DNA of 64,000 nucleotides from Streptomyces fodineus (GCF_001735805.1 NZ_CP017248.1:3162001-3226000), one strand, 5' to 3'. Counted from the first letter of the stretch, positions 52,615 through 62,251 are shown. Numbers and translations are program-made. Notes: a model not told the origin generated them from the sequence alone.

Positions 52615-53451
52615 TCAGATGCCGACCTTGATGCGCGAGAAGCGCTTCAGGGTGACACCGGCCTCGTCCAGAACCTTCTGGACCGACTTCTTGTTGTCCA
52701 GCGCGTACGGCTGGCCGAGCAGCGTGGCGTCCTTGAAGAAGCCGTTCAGTCGACCCTCGACGATCTTGGCGATCGCGGCCTCGGGCTTGCCCTCGGCGCG
52801 GGTGGTCTCCTCGGCGATGCGGCGCTCGGACTCGACGACGTCGGCCGGCACGTCCTCCTTGGCCAGGTACTTCGGCGCGAAGGCGGCGATGTGCTGGGCG
52901 ACGCCCTTGGCGACCTCGGCGTTGGGCTTGTCGAGCTCGACCAGGACACCGATCTGCGGGGGCAGGTCGGGCATGGTGCGGTGCATGTAGGCGAGCACGA
53001 AGCCGTCGGAGAACTGCGCGAAGCGGTCCAGGACGATCTTCTCGCCGAGGTTGGCGTTGGCCTCGTCCACGAACGCCTGGACGGTCTTGCCGGGCTCGAT
53101 CTCGGAGGCGAGCAGGGCCTCGAGGTCGGCCGGGGACGTCTTGGCGACGTGCTCGGCGATGGCCTTGGCCGCGGCCTGGAACTTCTCGCCCTTGGCGACG
53201 AAGTCCGTCTCGCACTTCAGCTCGACCAGGACGCCGGAGGAGTTGTCGTCGGCGATGATGGAGACCACGGCGCCGTTCTCGGCGGAGCGGCCCTCGCGCT
53301 TGGCGACGCCCTTCTGGCCCTTGATACGGAGCGCCTCGACGGCCTTGTCGACGTTGCCCTCGGCCTCGTCCAGCGCCTTCTTGCAGTCCATCATGCCGGC
53401 GCCGGTGAGCTCACGGAGCTTCTTGACGTCGGCGGCGGTGTAGTTCGCCAT
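52615..53451 (-). CDS. tsf: Translation elongation factor Ts
   Basis: The 278-residue guanine-nucleotide exchange factor for EF-Tu starts MANYTAADVKKLRELTGAGMMDCKKAL, the diagnostic N-terminus. CETDFVAKGEKF is the EF-Tu contact loop. It follows rpsB by 154 bp that hold a strong hairpin. The gene order rpsB-tsf-pyrH-frr-cdsA is universal in the genus. Confidence 0.96.
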   Translation of the reverse strand: MANYTAADVKKLRELTGAGMMDCKKALDEAEGNVDKAVEALRIKGQKGVAKREGRSAENGAVVSIIADDNSSGVLVELKCETDFVAKGEKFQAAAKAIAEHVAKTSPADLEALLASEIEPGKTVQAFVDEANANLGEKIVLDRFAQFSDGFVLAYMHRTMPDLPPQIGVLVELDKPNAEVAKGVAQHIAAFAPKYLAKEDVPADVVESERRIAEETTRAEGKPEAAIAKIVEGRLNGFFKDATLLGQPYALDNKKSVQKVLDEAGVTLKRFSRIKVGI

Positions 53452-53557
53452 GAGTCTGTGAGTCTTTCTCGAAGTCTGGAAGATCTTCAGATCAGCACGG
53501 TGTGCGCTCCACATGTGAACGCAGAGCACGAACGGCGCGCCGACCTACGGGTGAACA

Positions 53558-53590
53558 GCGGGGGCGGACTTCATGTGTCACCGCCCCCGC
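53558..53590 (-). terminator. Hairpin between rpsB and tsf
   Basis: GCGGGGGCGG (53558-53567) pairs with CCGCCCCCGC (53581-53590) around a 13-nt loop. It lies just after the rpsB stop and probably attenuates read-through into tsf, which would explain different levels of S2 and EF-Ts. Confidence 0.65.
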
Positions 53591-53604
53591 CGTCGACGCG
53601 TGCG

Positions 53605-54486
53605 TCAGGCCTGCTCGCCCTCGGCGGCCTTCTCCTCGGCGGCCTTCTCCTCGGCCGGAGCGGCCTCGGTGGCGGCCTCGGTGACGGCCTCGGCAGCAGG
53701 CGCCTCGTCCTTCTTCTCACCCTCGAGCAGGTCGCGCTCCCACTCGGCGAGCGGCTCGCCCGCGGCCTTCTCGCCCTTCTCGCCGGTGGCGACGCCGGAG
53801 CGGGCGATGAGGCCCTCGGCGACGGCGTCGGCGATCACACGGGTGAGCAGGGTGACGGAGCGGATCGCGTCGTCGTTGCCCGGGATCTTGTAGTCGACCT
53901 CGTCGGGGTCGCAGTTGGTGTCGAGGATCGCGACGACCGGGATGTTCAGCTTCCGGGCCTCACCAACGGCGATGTGCTCCTTCTTGGTGTCCACGATCCA
54001 GACGGCGCTCGGCACCTTCTGCATCTCGCGGATACCACCGAGGGTCTTCTCCAGCTTGGCCTTCTCGCGCGAGAGCACGAGAAGCTCCTTCTTGGTCAGA
54101 CCGGAGGAGGCGACGTCCTCGAAGTCGATCTGCTCGAGCTCCTTCAGGCGCTGCAGACGCTTGTAGACGGTCGAGAAGTTGGTGAGCATGCCGCCCAGCC
54201 AGCGCTGGTTGACGAAAGGCATGCCGACGCGGGTGGCCTGCTCGGCGATGGCCTCCTGCGCCTGCTTCTTGGTGCCGACGAACATGACCGTGCCGCCGTG
54301 GGCGACGGTCTCCTTGACGAACTCGTAGGCGCGGTCGATGTACGACAGCGACTGGAGCAGGTCGATGATGTAGATGCCGTTGCGCTCGGTGAAGATGAAG
54401 CGCTTCATCTTCGGGTTCCAGCGACGGGTCTGGTGACCGAAGTGGACGCCGCTCTCCAGCAGCTCCCGCATCGTGACGACGGCCAT
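53605..54486 (-). CDS. rpsB: 30S ribosomal protein S2
   Basis: The 293-residue protein opens [23 protein letters not shown], and [14 protein letters not shown] and [13 protein letters not shown] are typical. A 40-residue acidic Ala/Glu tail is common in actinobacterial S2. ATG 54486 follows AAGGAG. An inverted repeat at 54585-54612 lies in its upstream region. Confidence 0.96.
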   Translation of the reverse strand: MAVVTMRELLESGVHFGHQTRRWNPKMKRFIFTERNGIYIIDLLQSLSYIDRAYEFVKETVAHGGTVMFVGTKKQAQEAIAEQATRVGMPFVNQRWLGGMLTNFSTVYKRLQRLKELEQIDFEDVASSGLTKKELLVLSREKAKLEKTLGGIREMQKVPSAVWIVDTKKEHIAVGEARKLNIPVVAILDTNCDPDEVDYKIPGNDDAIRSVTLLTRVIADAVAEGLIARSGVATGEKGEKAAGEPLAEWERDLLEGEKKDEAPAAEAVTEAATEAAPAEEKAAEEKAAEGEQA

Positions 54487-54584
54487 GGCCGTATCTCCTT
54501 GAGTTTCTCGGTTGTGCCGCGGATGCCGGACGGCTCCCGCGCCTGACGCCCGCGTGCGCCGTGCCGCAAAGGACCGAGAGGCGC

Positions 54585-54612
54585 TGACACCGACCGTTTG
54601 ACGGCCTGGTGT
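54585..54612 (-). promoter_or_regulatory. Inverted repeat in the rpsB upstream region
   Basis: GACACC (54585-54590) and GGTGTC (54607-54612) flank an inner CCGT/ACGG pair, giving a nested hairpin about 100 bp before rpsB. It may be part of an r-protein leader for S2 autoregulation or of the promoter; the sequence does not decide. Confidence 0.35.
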
Positions 54613-54758
54613 CGGGGCGTGCGAAGTCGACCCGGTGACCCGGATCGCCAGAAGAAGTGTACGGGACCGCCGGGCCACCGGGTGACGCCGCCGTCCACAA
54701 CCCGGGAGTTGTCCACAGACTCCGGCCATGATCGGCCGGTGTGCGCAAGGGTTGCCGC

Positions 54759-55346
54759 ATGCGACGAGCGATGCGATATGCCCTGGTGCCGGCTGCTGTG
54801 CTGATCGGCCTGACCCTGGCGGCCCTGCTGCCCGCCTGGGCCTGGGCGGACCCACCGTCTCCGGCCCCTCCCCCACCCGTCCGGTCCCCGGTCCCGGCCA
54901 TCGCGCGCACCTGGCCGGTGGGCATCCACCCCTTGGTGTTACGAGGCTGGCAGCCACCGTCCACGCCGTACGGCCCGGGCCACCGGGGCGTGGACCTGGC
55001 GGCAGCGCCCGGTTCTCCGGTGCGGGCGGTCGCGGCCGGGCGGGTCTCCTTCGCGGGCCGGGTGGCGGGGAGAGGGGTGGTGTCGGTGGACCTGGCAGGG
55101 ACGGACCTGCGCACCACGTACGAGCCGGTGAGTCCGTCGGTCCATGAGGGTGACGAGGTGGGGCCCGGGGATCCGGTGGGGACGGTGGAACGGACGACCT
55201 CCCACTGTGGAACGCAGACGTGTCTCCACTGGGGGCTGCGCAGAGGCGAGACCTACCTGAATCCCCTGTCGCTGCTGCCGCCCTGGCTGCTGCACCGGGG
55301 TCCGCCGAGGCTGCTGCCGGTGCTGGGGGTACCACTGCCTGGGTAG
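54759..55346 (+). CDS. M23-family (LytM-like) peptidase homologue, secreted
   Basis: The 195-residue protein has a signal peptide ([19 protein letters not shown]) and an M23 domain with [15 protein letters not shown] (zinc ligands His and Asp). The usual HxH motif reads TCLHWGL, so the second zinc His is kept but the first, catalytic His is Cys. [21 protein letters not shown] is the conserved hairpin. It may bind or cleave cell-wall peptide bridges, with reduced or absent activity. ATG 54759 is preceded by AAGGG. It is divergent from rpsB. Confidence 0.82.
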   Translation: MRRAMRYALVPAAVLIGLTLAALLPAWAWADPPSPAPPPPVRSPVPAIARTWPVGIHPLVLRGWQPPSTPYGPGHRGVDLAAAPGSPVRAVAAGRVSFAGRVAGRGVVSVDLAGTDLRTTYEPVSPSVHEGDEVGPGDPVGTVERTTSHCGTQTCLHWGLRRGETYLNPLSLLPPWLLHRGPPRLLPVLGVPLPG

Positions 55347-55391
55347 CCGGCGCAGCTGCGGGCAGTCGTGCCGCCGGGGCGGCACGGTGGG

Positions 55392-55437
55392 CGGTGGGGG
55401 GTCCCCCGCCCGAGCGAAGCCGAGAGTGGGGGAGGCA
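55392..55437. repeat. Streptomycete intergenic hairpin repeat
   Basis: CGGTGGGGGGTCCCCCGCCC, then GAGCGAAGCCGAGAGTGGGG and GAGGCA. I recognise this CCCCC-GAGCGAAGCCGAGAG-GGGGG element from many intergenic regions in the genus. It lies between the M23 gene and the convergent TetR gene and could end both transcripts. Confidence 0.7.
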
Positions 55438-55485
55438 CCCTGTCAGCACCGGTGGGCGACCCCACGCGCCCAGCGGCAGCCGACG

Positions 55486-56076
55486 TCAGCCCTTCACACC
55501 CCGCAACGCCATAGCCACAGCCGCATCGGTGATGGCCGCGGGATCCTCAGCGGCACCCAGCTCGATGCGCCGCACCGCAGCATCCACAACCCCTTGCAGC
55601 AACATCGCCGCCAGCCGAGGCTGCCCGTGGCCCATCTCCCCGAGCGCCTCGACGACCATCGCCACCAGCCCCCCGTGCGCCGCCCGGATCTTCTCCCGCG
55701 CCCCGGCGTCCAGTTCGCTCGCGGAAATGGCGACGACCGCCCGATGCCGCCGGTCCCCGACCAGCGCCAGCTGCTGCCGCACATACGCCTCGACCTTGCC
55801 CTCGGCGTTCTCGGCGCGCTCCATCGCGGCGGCCACCTCCGCCGCCCACAGCGGAAAGTCGACCTCGCACAGCTCCTCGACCACGGCGGCCCGCGACCGG
55901 AAGTACTCGTACACGGACGACCGCGCCAGCCCCGTCCGCTCGGCCAGCGCGGGAAACGTCAGCGCTTCGGTCCCGCCTTCGGACAGCAGGGACCGAGCCG
56001 CGTCCAGCAGGGCGGCTCGCTGCATCGACCGGTGCTCGGCCACGGAGGCCGCTCGAATCCTTGGCACGTCAACCAC
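55486..56076 (-). CDS. TetR-family transcriptional regulator
   Basis: The 196-residue protein has the TetR helix-turn-helix: RAALLDAARSLLSEGG, FPALAERTGLARSSVYEYF. A C-terminal helical ligand domain follows. It lies between the M23 gene and whiG. The start at GTG 56076 has no obvious Shine-Dalgarno and may be leaderless; the transcript would begin near the TAAAG upstream. Target and ligand are unknown. Confidence 0.85.
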   Translation of the reverse strand: MVDVPRIRAASVAEHRSMQRAALLDAARSLLSEGGTEALTFPALAERTGLARSSVYEYFRSRAAVVEELCEVDFPLWAAEVAAAMERAENAEGKVEAYVRQQLALVGDRRHRAVVAISASELDAGAREKIRAAHGGLVAMVVEALGEMGHGQPRLAAMLLQGVVDAAVRRIELGAAEDPAAITDAAVAMALRGVKG

Positions 56077-56143
56077 TTTACGGACGCCCCCACCCGAACG
56101 GGAGCCACTCGCCCCGCGCCGCCGGAAAGCCGAGCCGTCGCGC

Positions 56144-56986
56144 TCAGCGGCCGAAGCTCGCCAGCTTGGCCCGCAACTGCAGTACCGACTTGGTGTGGAT
56201 CTGGCTGACCCGGCTCTCGGTGACCCCGAGGACGTTACCGATCTCGGCGAGGGTGAGCCCTTCGTAGTAGTACAGCGTGACCACGGTCTTCTCCCGCTCG
56301 GGCAGCGTGTTGATCGCCCGTGCGAGGAAGCGGCGCAGCTCGCGGTCCTCGGCGACCTCCACCGGGTTGTCGGCGGCGGTGTCCTCCAGCGTGTCCATGA
56401 GGCTGAGCCGGTCCCCGCCCTCGCTGCCGACGTGCAGCAGCTCCTCCAGCGCTACCACGTTGGCCAGCGACAACTGGCTGAACACGGCGTGCAGCTCATC
56501 GACCTCCATGTCCAGCTCCGCGGCGACCTCGCCCTCGGTCGGGGTGCGGCGCAGCCGCGCCTCCAGGGTGGCGTAGGCCCGCTCCACGTTCCGCGCCTTC
56601 TGCCGCACCGACCGGGGAATCCAGTCGAGCGCCCGCAGCTCGTCGATCATCGCGCCCCGGATCCGGGTGATCGCGTACGTCTCGAACTTGATCTCCCGGT
56701 CGATGTCGAACTTCTCGATCGCGTCGATCAGCCCGAAGACGCCGGAGGAGACGAAGTCGGCCTGCTCCACATTGGGCGGCAGACCGACGCTGACCCGGCC
56801 CGCGACGTATTTCACGAGCGGCGAGTAGTGCAGGATCAGCTGCTCCCGCAGCCGGTCGTCCCCCGTCGCCTTGTACGACCGCCACAGCTCGTCGAGCGTC
56901 GAGGGAGCGGGCGGCCGCACGCTGCCACCGTCGCGGGCGGCTGGGGGGATCGCCGCCCGGTCGGACCCGGAGGTGTGCTGGGGCAT
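56144..56986 (-). CDS. whiG: RNA polymerase sigma factor WhiG
   Basis: The 280-residue sigma-28 (FliA-type) factor has region 2 ([60 protein letters not shown]). Region 3 contains [18 protein letters not shown], and region 4 [19 protein letters not shown] then [18 protein letters not shown]. WhiG starts sporulation in aerial hyphae of streptomycetes. ATG 56986 is preceded by AAGGCG. The upstream leader holds three phased decamers. Confidence 0.95.
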   Translation of the reverse strand: MPQHTSGSDRAAIPPAARDGGSVRPPAPSTLDELWRSYKATGDDRLREQLILHYSPLVKYVAGRVSVGLPPNVEQADFVSSGVFGLIDAIEKFDIDREIKFETYAITRIRGAMIDELRALDWIPRSVRQKARNVERAYATLEARLRRTPTEGEVAAELDMEVDELHAVFSQLSLANVVALEELLHVGSEGGDRLSLMDTLEDTAADNPVEVAEDRELRRFLARAINTLPEREKTVVTLYYYEGLTLAEIGNVLGVTESRVSQIHTKSVLQLRAKLASFGR

Positions 56987-57307
56987 TCGTCGCCTTGTGC
57001 CGTTCTGCCGTGAAGTGCTGTGAAGTGCTGTGAAGTGGGACGGGGTGGGGTTCGTGCGGGGAAGTGGGCTGCCTGGGTGAGCTGTCGGTCTGGTGTCGAG
57101 TTGGCGGGATCTGTGTCGGCGCCTTCGTGAGCGTAGCGTGACTGAGGTGTCGCGGTGTGCGAACAGTGCGGCTCCACCCGTGCGCGGGGCGCACCGGCCG
57201 GCCTCGCGCGCGCCGTCCGCGACTCGCTCTGCGTGACCGGCCGGAGCGTCAACTCCGGGAAACATCAAGGGCGTCGGGGGTTCCCCCGGACGGCCGAACA
57301 CGCTCGG
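56987..57307. other. whiG upstream region
   Basis: This 321-bp gap between dprA and whiG should hold the whiG promoter. Its notable content is the decamer array at 57010-57039. A Cys-containing plus-strand frame near 57155 has no family resemblance and is not called. Confidence 0.45.
57010..57039 (-). repeat. Three tandem decamers in the whiG leader
   Basis: GTGAAGTGCT, GTGAAGTGCT and GTGAAGTGGG follow one another directly on the plus strand; the whiG mRNA would carry AGCACTTCAC repeats 24-53 nt before the start codon. The 10-bp period suggests protein binding on one DNA face, or a slippage-prone leader. Confidence 0.7.
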
Positions 57308-58468
57308 TCAGCGGGGGCCGCGACCGTCACGGACCGACATCACCGCCTGGCGTGTCAACTTCCAGCTGTCGCCGTGTCGTTCGACGTAACCAAGTGCTCG
57401 GAGTTCGTACAGTCTCGCGATCGCCTGGTCCCGGGTGGTCGGCGTGGCGAGCGCGATCTCCTCGACGCCGGCCGCGCGGTTGCCGGGCAGGGCGGCGAGG
57501 ACCGCCCGGGCGGCGGGTTCCAGCAGGTCACGCGGCAGTACGGGGCCCCGGCGGGCGGGGGCGAGCTCACCGATGTCCCCCACGAGTTCGACGACCTCCG
57601 CGGCATCGGTGACCAGGGCGGCCGCTGCCCTGAGCAGTTCGTGGACGCCGGCGGAGAGGGCGCTGGTGACGGGACCGGGCACGCCCATGGTGAACCGGCC
57701 GAGGCGCTCCGCTGCCCGCGCGGTGGCCAGGGAGCCGCTGCGGTGGGCGGCCTCCACGACGACAGTTCCCCTGGTCAGCGCGGCGATGACGCGGTTGCGG
57801 AGGATGAAGCGGCTCGGCGTCGGATGGTCGCCCGGGGGCAACTCGCCGACCACCAGTCCCTGTTCCGCGATCCTGCCGATCAGCGCGGCGTGGCCGCGCG
57901 GGTAGGGCCGGTCGACTCCGCAGGCCAGGACGGCGACGGTGGCCCCGCGGGCGGCGAGGGCGCCCCGGTGGGCGGCGCCGTCGATGCCGTACGCACCGCC
58001 CGAGACCACCACCCAGCCCCGCTCGGCGAGGCCTGCGGCGAGGGTGGCGGCGACGTGGGTGCCGTACTCGGTGCAGGCACGCGCACCCACCACGGCCACG
58101 GACCTCAGCGCCCACATCCGCAGGCTGGGCCGCCCGCGCACCCACAGCCCGATCGGCCGCGCATCCCCGAGGTCATCGAGCTGCCCGGGCCACTCGGTGT
58201 CCCCGGGCCGCACGAACCGCGCCCCGGTCTCCCCGGCCACCGCGAGATCCCGCTCCGGCTCGGCCCGCCGGGCCCGAGCCACCAGCCCACCCCACCGCAC
58301 CTCACTCACCCCCGGCAGGGCCTCACCCCCGTCCCGCAACCGCCGCACCACCTCCCCCACCCCGAACTCCCGGACCCACCGCCCACCGACCTCGTCCCCC
58401 GGCTCGATCACCCGGCAGAGAAAGACCCGCCCGAGCAGCTCGTCTCCGGGATCCTCGCCCGTGGTCAT
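57308..58468 (-). CDS. dprA: DNA-processing protein DprA
   Basis: The 386-residue protein has the extended Rossmann fold of DprA (SVAVVGARACTEYGTHVAATL, VVSGGAYGIDGAAHRGAL, GTVAVLACGVDRPYPRGHA-like, SRFILRNRVIAALTRGTVVVEA). A C-terminal winged-helix region follows. DprA loads RecA onto incoming single-stranded DNA. Its start overlaps the YifB-like gene by 4 bp (ATGA). Confidence 0.92.
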   Translation of the reverse strand: MTTGEDPGDELLGRVFLCRVIEPGDEVGGRWVREFGVGEVVRRLRDGGEALPGVSEVRWGGLVARARRAEPERDLAVAGETGARFVRPGDTEWPGQLDDLGDARPIGLWVRGRPSLRMWALRSVAVVGARACTEYGTHVAATLAAGLAERGWVVVSGGAYGIDGAAHRGALAARGATVAVLACGVDRPYPRGHAALIGRIAEQGLVVGELPPGDHPTPSRFILRNRVIAALTRGTVVVEAAHRSGSLATARAAERLGRFTMGVPGPVTSALSAGVHELLRAAAALVTDAAEVVELVGDIGELAPARRGPVLPRDLLEPAARAVLAALPGNRAAGVEEIALATPTTRDQAIARLYELRALGYVERHGDSWKLTRQAVMSVRDGRGPR

Positions 58469-60090
58469 GTCAGCGCCCCGATGGCCATCGGCACCCCTCG
58501 GGGGACTCCCGTGCGCAGGTGCAGGGCCAGGGCGACGTCGACGGCGTCCGGGCGGTCGTGTCCGAGGAGGTCGGCGACCGTCCAGGCGACGCGCAGGACC
58601 CGGTCGATGCCGCGGGCCGTGAGCGCGCCGCGCTCCAGGTTGCGCTCGGCCTCGTCCATCGCGCCGGCCACGGGGTGGTAGCGGCTGCGCAGTTCCCGGC
58701 CGGGGACCTCGCTGTTGGTGCGCCAGGGGGTTCCGGCCAGGCGGGCCGCCGTGCGCTCGCGGGCCTGTCGTACCCGCTCGGCCACGGTTGCCGTGGACTC
58801 ACCGCGGGCGCCGGGCTCGGTGAGCTGGGCCCGGGTGACCGGATCGACCTCGACGCGCAGGTCCACCCGGTCCAGCAGCGGACCGGAGAGCCGGGACTGA
58901 TAGCGGCGGATCGCCGACGGCGGGCACTCGCACAGGGAGTCGCGTTGCGAGAAGCGTCCGCAGGGGCAGGGGTTGGCCGCCAGCACCATGAGGAAGCGTG
59001 CCGGGAACCGGACGACGCCCGCGCTGCGCGCGATCACGACGTGCCCCGACTCCAGCGGCTGCCGCAGGGCGTCCAGGGTCTGGCTGTGGAACTCGGGCGC
59101 CTCGTCCAGGAACAGCACGCCACGATGGGCGAGGGAGACCGCGCCGGGTCGTGCGATGCCCGGGCCTCCGCCGACGAGCGACTGCATCGTGGCCGAATGA
59201 TGCGGCGCGCAGTAGGGGGCGACGTCGATGAGCGGCTTGCCCGGCGGCAGCAGCCCGGCCACCGAGTGCACCGCCGTGACCTCCAGGGATTCCTCCCTGG
59301 TGAGGCGGGGCAGGACGGCAGGCAGCCGCTCGGCGAGCATGGTCTTGCCCGCGCCGGGCGGGCCCTCGAGGAACAGGTGGTGTCCGCCGGCGGCGGCCAC
59401 CTCCACCGCCGTACGGGCCGAGGTCTGGCCCACGACGTCCGCCAGGTCGTGGTCATGGTCGTGCTGTGCGGCGCCGACGCTGTGTATCCCGGTGGCCGCG
59501 CCGGTGCCCGGCACGCGCAGCCCGGCCAGCAGAGGATCGGGGCGGCCCTGCTCGTCCGGTTCCTCCTCGGGGACGGGCTCCTCGGTGAGGACCGCGATGA
59601 GCTGCCGCAGGCTGCGGACCCCGAGCACCGAGACGCCGGGAACCAGCGAGGCCTCGGCGGCGGCGCACTCGGGCACGACCACCTGCTCGTAGCCGGCGTC
59701 GGCCGCGGCGAGCACGGCCGGCAGGATGCCGCGGACCGGCCGGACCCGGCCGTCCAGGCCCAGTTCCCCGATCATGACGATGTCCGCGAGGACGCGCGGG
59801 TCGATCCGTTCGGCGGCGCCGAGCACCGCGCAGGCGACGGCCAGGTCGAAGCCGGAACCGGCCTTCGGCACCGAGGCCGGGCTGAGTCCGACGGTGAGCT
59901 TCTTCTGCGGCCACTCGCCGCCCGAGTTCACCACCGCCGCCCGAACCCGGTCGCGGCTCTCCGTCAGGCTCTTGTCCGGGAGGCCCACCAGGGTGAAGGC
60001 CGCGACTCCGGGTTCCAGGTCGGCCTGGACCTCTACGACGACGCCCTCCACGCCGACCAGGGCCACCGAGCAGGTGCGGGCGAATCCCAT
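58465..60090 (-). CDS. YifB/ComM-family Mg-chelatase-like AAA+ ATPase
   Basis: The 541-residue protein has an N-terminal Lon-like (ChlI) domain: GLPDKSLTESRDRVRAAV and KLTVGLSPASVPKAGSGFDL. The AAA+ core has Walker A GPPGAGKTML and a GVLFLDEAPEF Walker B. A Cys cluster NPCPCGRF...CEC and a C-terminal MCM-like LLDRVDLRVEV region follow. Family members (ComM) are helicases for branch migration during natural transformation. Grouping with dprA and yraN is conserved. Confidence 0.9.
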   Translation of the reverse strand: MGFARTCSVALVGVEGVVVEVQADLEPGVAAFTLVGLPDKSLTESRDRVRAAVVNSGGEWPQKKLTVGLSPASVPKAGSGFDLAVACAVLGAAERIDPRVLADIVMIGELGLDGRVRPVRGILPAVLAAADAGYEQVVVPECAAAEASLVPGVSVLGVRSLRQLIAVLTEEPVPEEEPDEQGRPDPLLAGLRVPGTGAATGIHSVGAAQHDHDHDLADVVGQTSARTAVEVAAAGGHHLFLEGPPGAGKTMLAERLPAVLPRLTREESLEVTAVHSVAGLLPPGKPLIDVAPYCAPHHSATMQSLVGGGPGIARPGAVSLAHRGVLFLDEAPEFHSQTLDALRQPLESGHVVIARSAGVVRFPARFLMVLAANPCPCGRFSQRDSLCECPPSAIRRYQSRLSGPLLDRVDLRVEVDPVTRAQLTEPGARGESTATVAERVRQARERTAARLAGTPWRTNSEVPGRELRSRYHPVAGAMDEAERNLERGALTARGIDRVLRVAWTVADLLGHDRPDAVDVALALHLRTGVPRGVPMAIGALT

Positions 60091-60453
60091 TCAGGCCACC
60101 CCCCGCGCGTGCTCGACGGACGGGGCGCCCCGGTGGGGCAGCAGGACGCCGATCAGGTCGATGCGGACGCCGCCCGGTGGTGCTCCTCCGTGGGCCTGGA
60201 TCCAGTGTTCGGCCAGCTCACGCAGCCTGGCCGCCTTCCCTGGGGTCACCGCGGCCATCGGGTGTTCGTAGTCGCCGCCCCTGCGGGTCTTCACCTCGCA
60301 GACGACCAGGGTCTCCCCGTCCCGCGCGACGATGTCGATCTCACCGGACCGTCCGCAGCGCCAGTTGCGCTCCAGGATCGTCATTCCGGCCGCGGCGAGC
60401 CGCCGGGCGGCCAGGCTCTCGCCGTACTTGCCGAGTGCTTCTCGTGCGTTCAT
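60091..60453 (-). CDS. YraN/UPF0102-family endonuclease-like protein
   Basis: The 120-residue protein has [30 protein letters not shown] and [10 protein letters not shown], the motifs of a Holliday-junction-resolvase-like fold with active-site Glu-Asp-Glu-x-Lys. ATG 60453 follows GGAGGTGG; an upstream start lacks this. Its stop is next to the YifB-like start (TGAATG), so the operon yraN-yifB-dprA is coupled. Confidence 0.88.
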   Translation of the reverse strand: MNAREALGKYGESLAARRLAAAGMTILERNWRCGRSGEIDIVARDGETLVVCEVKTRRGGDYEHPMAAVTPGKAARLRELAEHWIQAHGGAPPGGVRIDLIGVLLPHRGAPSVEHARGVA

Positions 60454-60541
60454 GTCGGCACCACCTCCGGCGCCAACCGTCACGCATCCCGTCCCAAGAT
60501 GTTGATCTTGGTGGACAACCCGGCAGTTGTGGAAAACCCCG

Positions 60542-60850
60542 TCACCCGCCCGGCAGCTCCAGGTCGGTCTTGTTCAGCTCCTCGATGTTCACATCCTTGA
60601 ACGTGAGGACCCTGACCTGCTTCACGAAGCGTGCCGGCCGGTACATGTCCCAGACCCAGGCATCGGCCATCGACACCTCGAAGAACACCTCGCCCTGGAC
60701 CGAGTGCACCTGCATCTCGTAGTCGTTGGTGAGGTAGAAACGCCGCTCGGTCTCGATCACATATTTGAACAGACCGACGACATCTCGGTACTCCCGGTAG
60801 AGCTTCAGCTCCATCTCGGTCTCGTACTTCTCGAGGTCCTCGGCGCTCAT
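60542..60850 (-). CDS. DUF2469 protein
   Basis: The 102-residue protein ([20 protein letters not shown]...[15 protein letters not shown]...[17 protein letters not shown]) is the highly conserved actinobacterial DUF2469 family. It is cytoplasmic, with no known function. It lies in the same strand block as yraN and the signal peptidases. Confidence 0.92.
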   Translation of the reverse strand: MSAEDLEKYETEMELKLYREYRDVVGLFKYVIETERRFYLTNDYEMQVHSVQGEVFFEVSMADAWVWDMYRPARFVKQVRVLTFKDVNIEELNKTDLELPGG

Positions 60851-60939
60851 GGCATGTTCCCCTTCAGCCGTGCGATCCCACCATTGTGCGCCAGTCCGAC
60901 GGCCCCTCAGACGATTTCCGGGTCGCCAGCCGATTGTCG

Positions 60940-61476
60940 CTAGACGATTTCCGGGTCGAGGGTCACAGGACTGGCCGGGGGACCTTCGTCGAGCAGTGTG
61001 CGCAGCAGCTCGGCGAGTCTGGTCGGATACACCGTCTCATGTGCCCGGGTCAGTTCCCGACACGTCCACCAGCGCGCTCCGGCGACACTGCGTCGCTCCA
61101 GCTCCGTGAGCCCCGTCGCCGCGGTGGCCGTCTGCGTCGTACGCGCCAGGTAGTACCACTCGTCCTGGTCCCAGCGGCGGCCCGCGAACGGGAAGGAGCA
61201 CCTGCGCCGCCACAGCACCGGGCCGAGGTCGACGTCGGTGATGCCGGTCTCCTCGGCGAGTTCCCTCAGCGCGGCCTCCTCGCGCGTCTCGGCGCCCTCC
61301 AGACCGCCGCCCGGGGTGAACCACCAGTCGTCGGCCGGATCGTTCGGCTCATGGCCGTGGAGGAGAAGGATGCGCTGCTCGGGATCCAGCAGGACCACCC
61401 GGGCCACCTTGCGCAGACCGCCCTCGTACGACTCCTCGTACGCCCCCTCGCCGGTCCGCGCGGGGTCAGCGGGCAC
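60940..61476 (-). CDS. Nudix hydrolase
   Basis: The 178-residue protein has the Nudix box GGGLEGAETREEAALRELAEETGI (GX5EX7REUXEEXGU). The fold around it includes ARVVLLDPEQRILLLHGHE and DQDEWYYLART. It should hydrolyse a nucleoside diphosphate derivative; the substrate is unknown. GTG 61476 is chosen because GGAGGC lies 5 nt upstream, and it overlaps the sipZ end by 11 bp. Confidence 0.9.
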   Translation of the reverse strand: MPADPARTGEGAYEESYEGGLRKVARVVLLDPEQRILLLHGHEPNDPADDWWFTPGGGLEGAETREEAALRELAEETGITDVDLGPVLWRRRCSFPFAGRRWDQDEWYYLARTTQTATAATGLTELERRSVAGARWWTCRELTRAHETVYPTRLAELLRTLLDEGPPASPVTLDPEIV

Positions 61477-62251
61477 CGGCCGCCTCCGGGCGGGCGGTAC
61501 GGGCTCGGGAGCGGGCCCTGCGCCCCGCGATCGGGCCGTAGGCACCGCCGGCCAGGACCAGGACGCCGCCGGCGGCGATCAGCAGCTCGATCGTGCCGAG
61601 CGGGCCGGGCTGGGAGAGGGTGCCCAGGGCCTCGAAGCCGGTGGGGCGCTTGAGCGAGCCCTTCCAGGGCCATACGACGGCGTCCACCCGGGCGCTCACC
61701 GCGTCCCGGGAGACCGTGCCCTTGGCGGCGTCGGTGAGGTGGGCGGTGGAGTCCAGGGAGCCCTGGCGCTGGTCACCGAGGAGGAAGAGGCGACCCTGGG
61801 GGACGGTCACGGCCGGGAAGTTCTGGTTCTCGGCCAGGCTGCCCTTGGGCAGATAGGGCTCGTCGATCTGCTTGCCGTTGACGGTCAGCTTGCCGTTGGT
61901 GCAGCAGGAGACGGTGTCGCCGCCGACCGCGACCACCCGCTTGACCACCTTGGCGCCGGTGACCCAGCTCTTGTCCTCGAAGACCACCACGTCACCGCGG
62001 CGCACCTCGCCGCCGTCGACGCGCTGGGCCAGCACCCGGTCACCGGCGTCGATCGTGGGCGTCATCGAGCTGGTGGGCACGGTGTACGGCCGGTAGGTCA
62101 CCGCCGCCCAGGCGAATCCGCCGAGGAACAGCACCAGACCCAGTGCCACGGCCACGGAGGACAATCGCTGTCCGAGCCGGCCGCCGCCGGGCTGTGCCGT
62201 GCCTGTCCCGCCGCTGTGCGGGGCCGTACGCGTCGTGCTCTCGCCACCCAT
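61466..62251 (-). CDS. sipZ: Type I signal peptidase SipZ-like
   Basis: The 261-residue membrane protease has an N-terminal helix (VAVALGLVLFLGGFAW) and catalytic Ser in VPTSSMTP (S62). The catalytic Lys is in VTGAKVVKRVVAVGGDTV (K104), and LLGDQRQGSLDSTA is the box E. A C-terminal second helix (LGTIELLIAAGGVLVLAG) is typical of the streptomycete Sip enzymes. It removes signal peptides from exported proteins. It is followed by the Nudix gene and separated from sipY by a small gene. Confidence 0.88.
   Translation of the reverse strand: MGGESTTRTAPHSGGTGTAQPGGGRLGQRLSSVAVALGLVLFLGGFAWAAVTYRPYTVPTSSMTPTIDAGDRVLAQRVDGGEVRRGDVVVFEDKSWVTGAKVVKRVVAVGGDTVSCCTNGKLTVNGKQIDEPYLPKGSLAENQNFPAVTVPQGRLFLLGDQRQGSLDSTAHLTDAAKGTVSRDAVSARVDAVVWPWKGSLKRPTGFEALGTLSQPGPLGTIELLIAAGGVLVLAGGAYGPIAGRRARSRARTARPEAAGAR

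Noticed and set aside
51508..54546. 1,012-residue plus-strand frame opposite pyrH, tsf and rpsB
   Set aside because: It lies antisense to three essential genes and has Leu/Gly/Asp/Val low-complexity composition with no family motif.
57155..57400. Possible small plus-strand Cys-containing protein starting near 57155
   Set aside because: CEQCGSTR looks zinc-binding, but the frame continues antisense through dprA, no Shine-Dalgarno is seen and no family matches.
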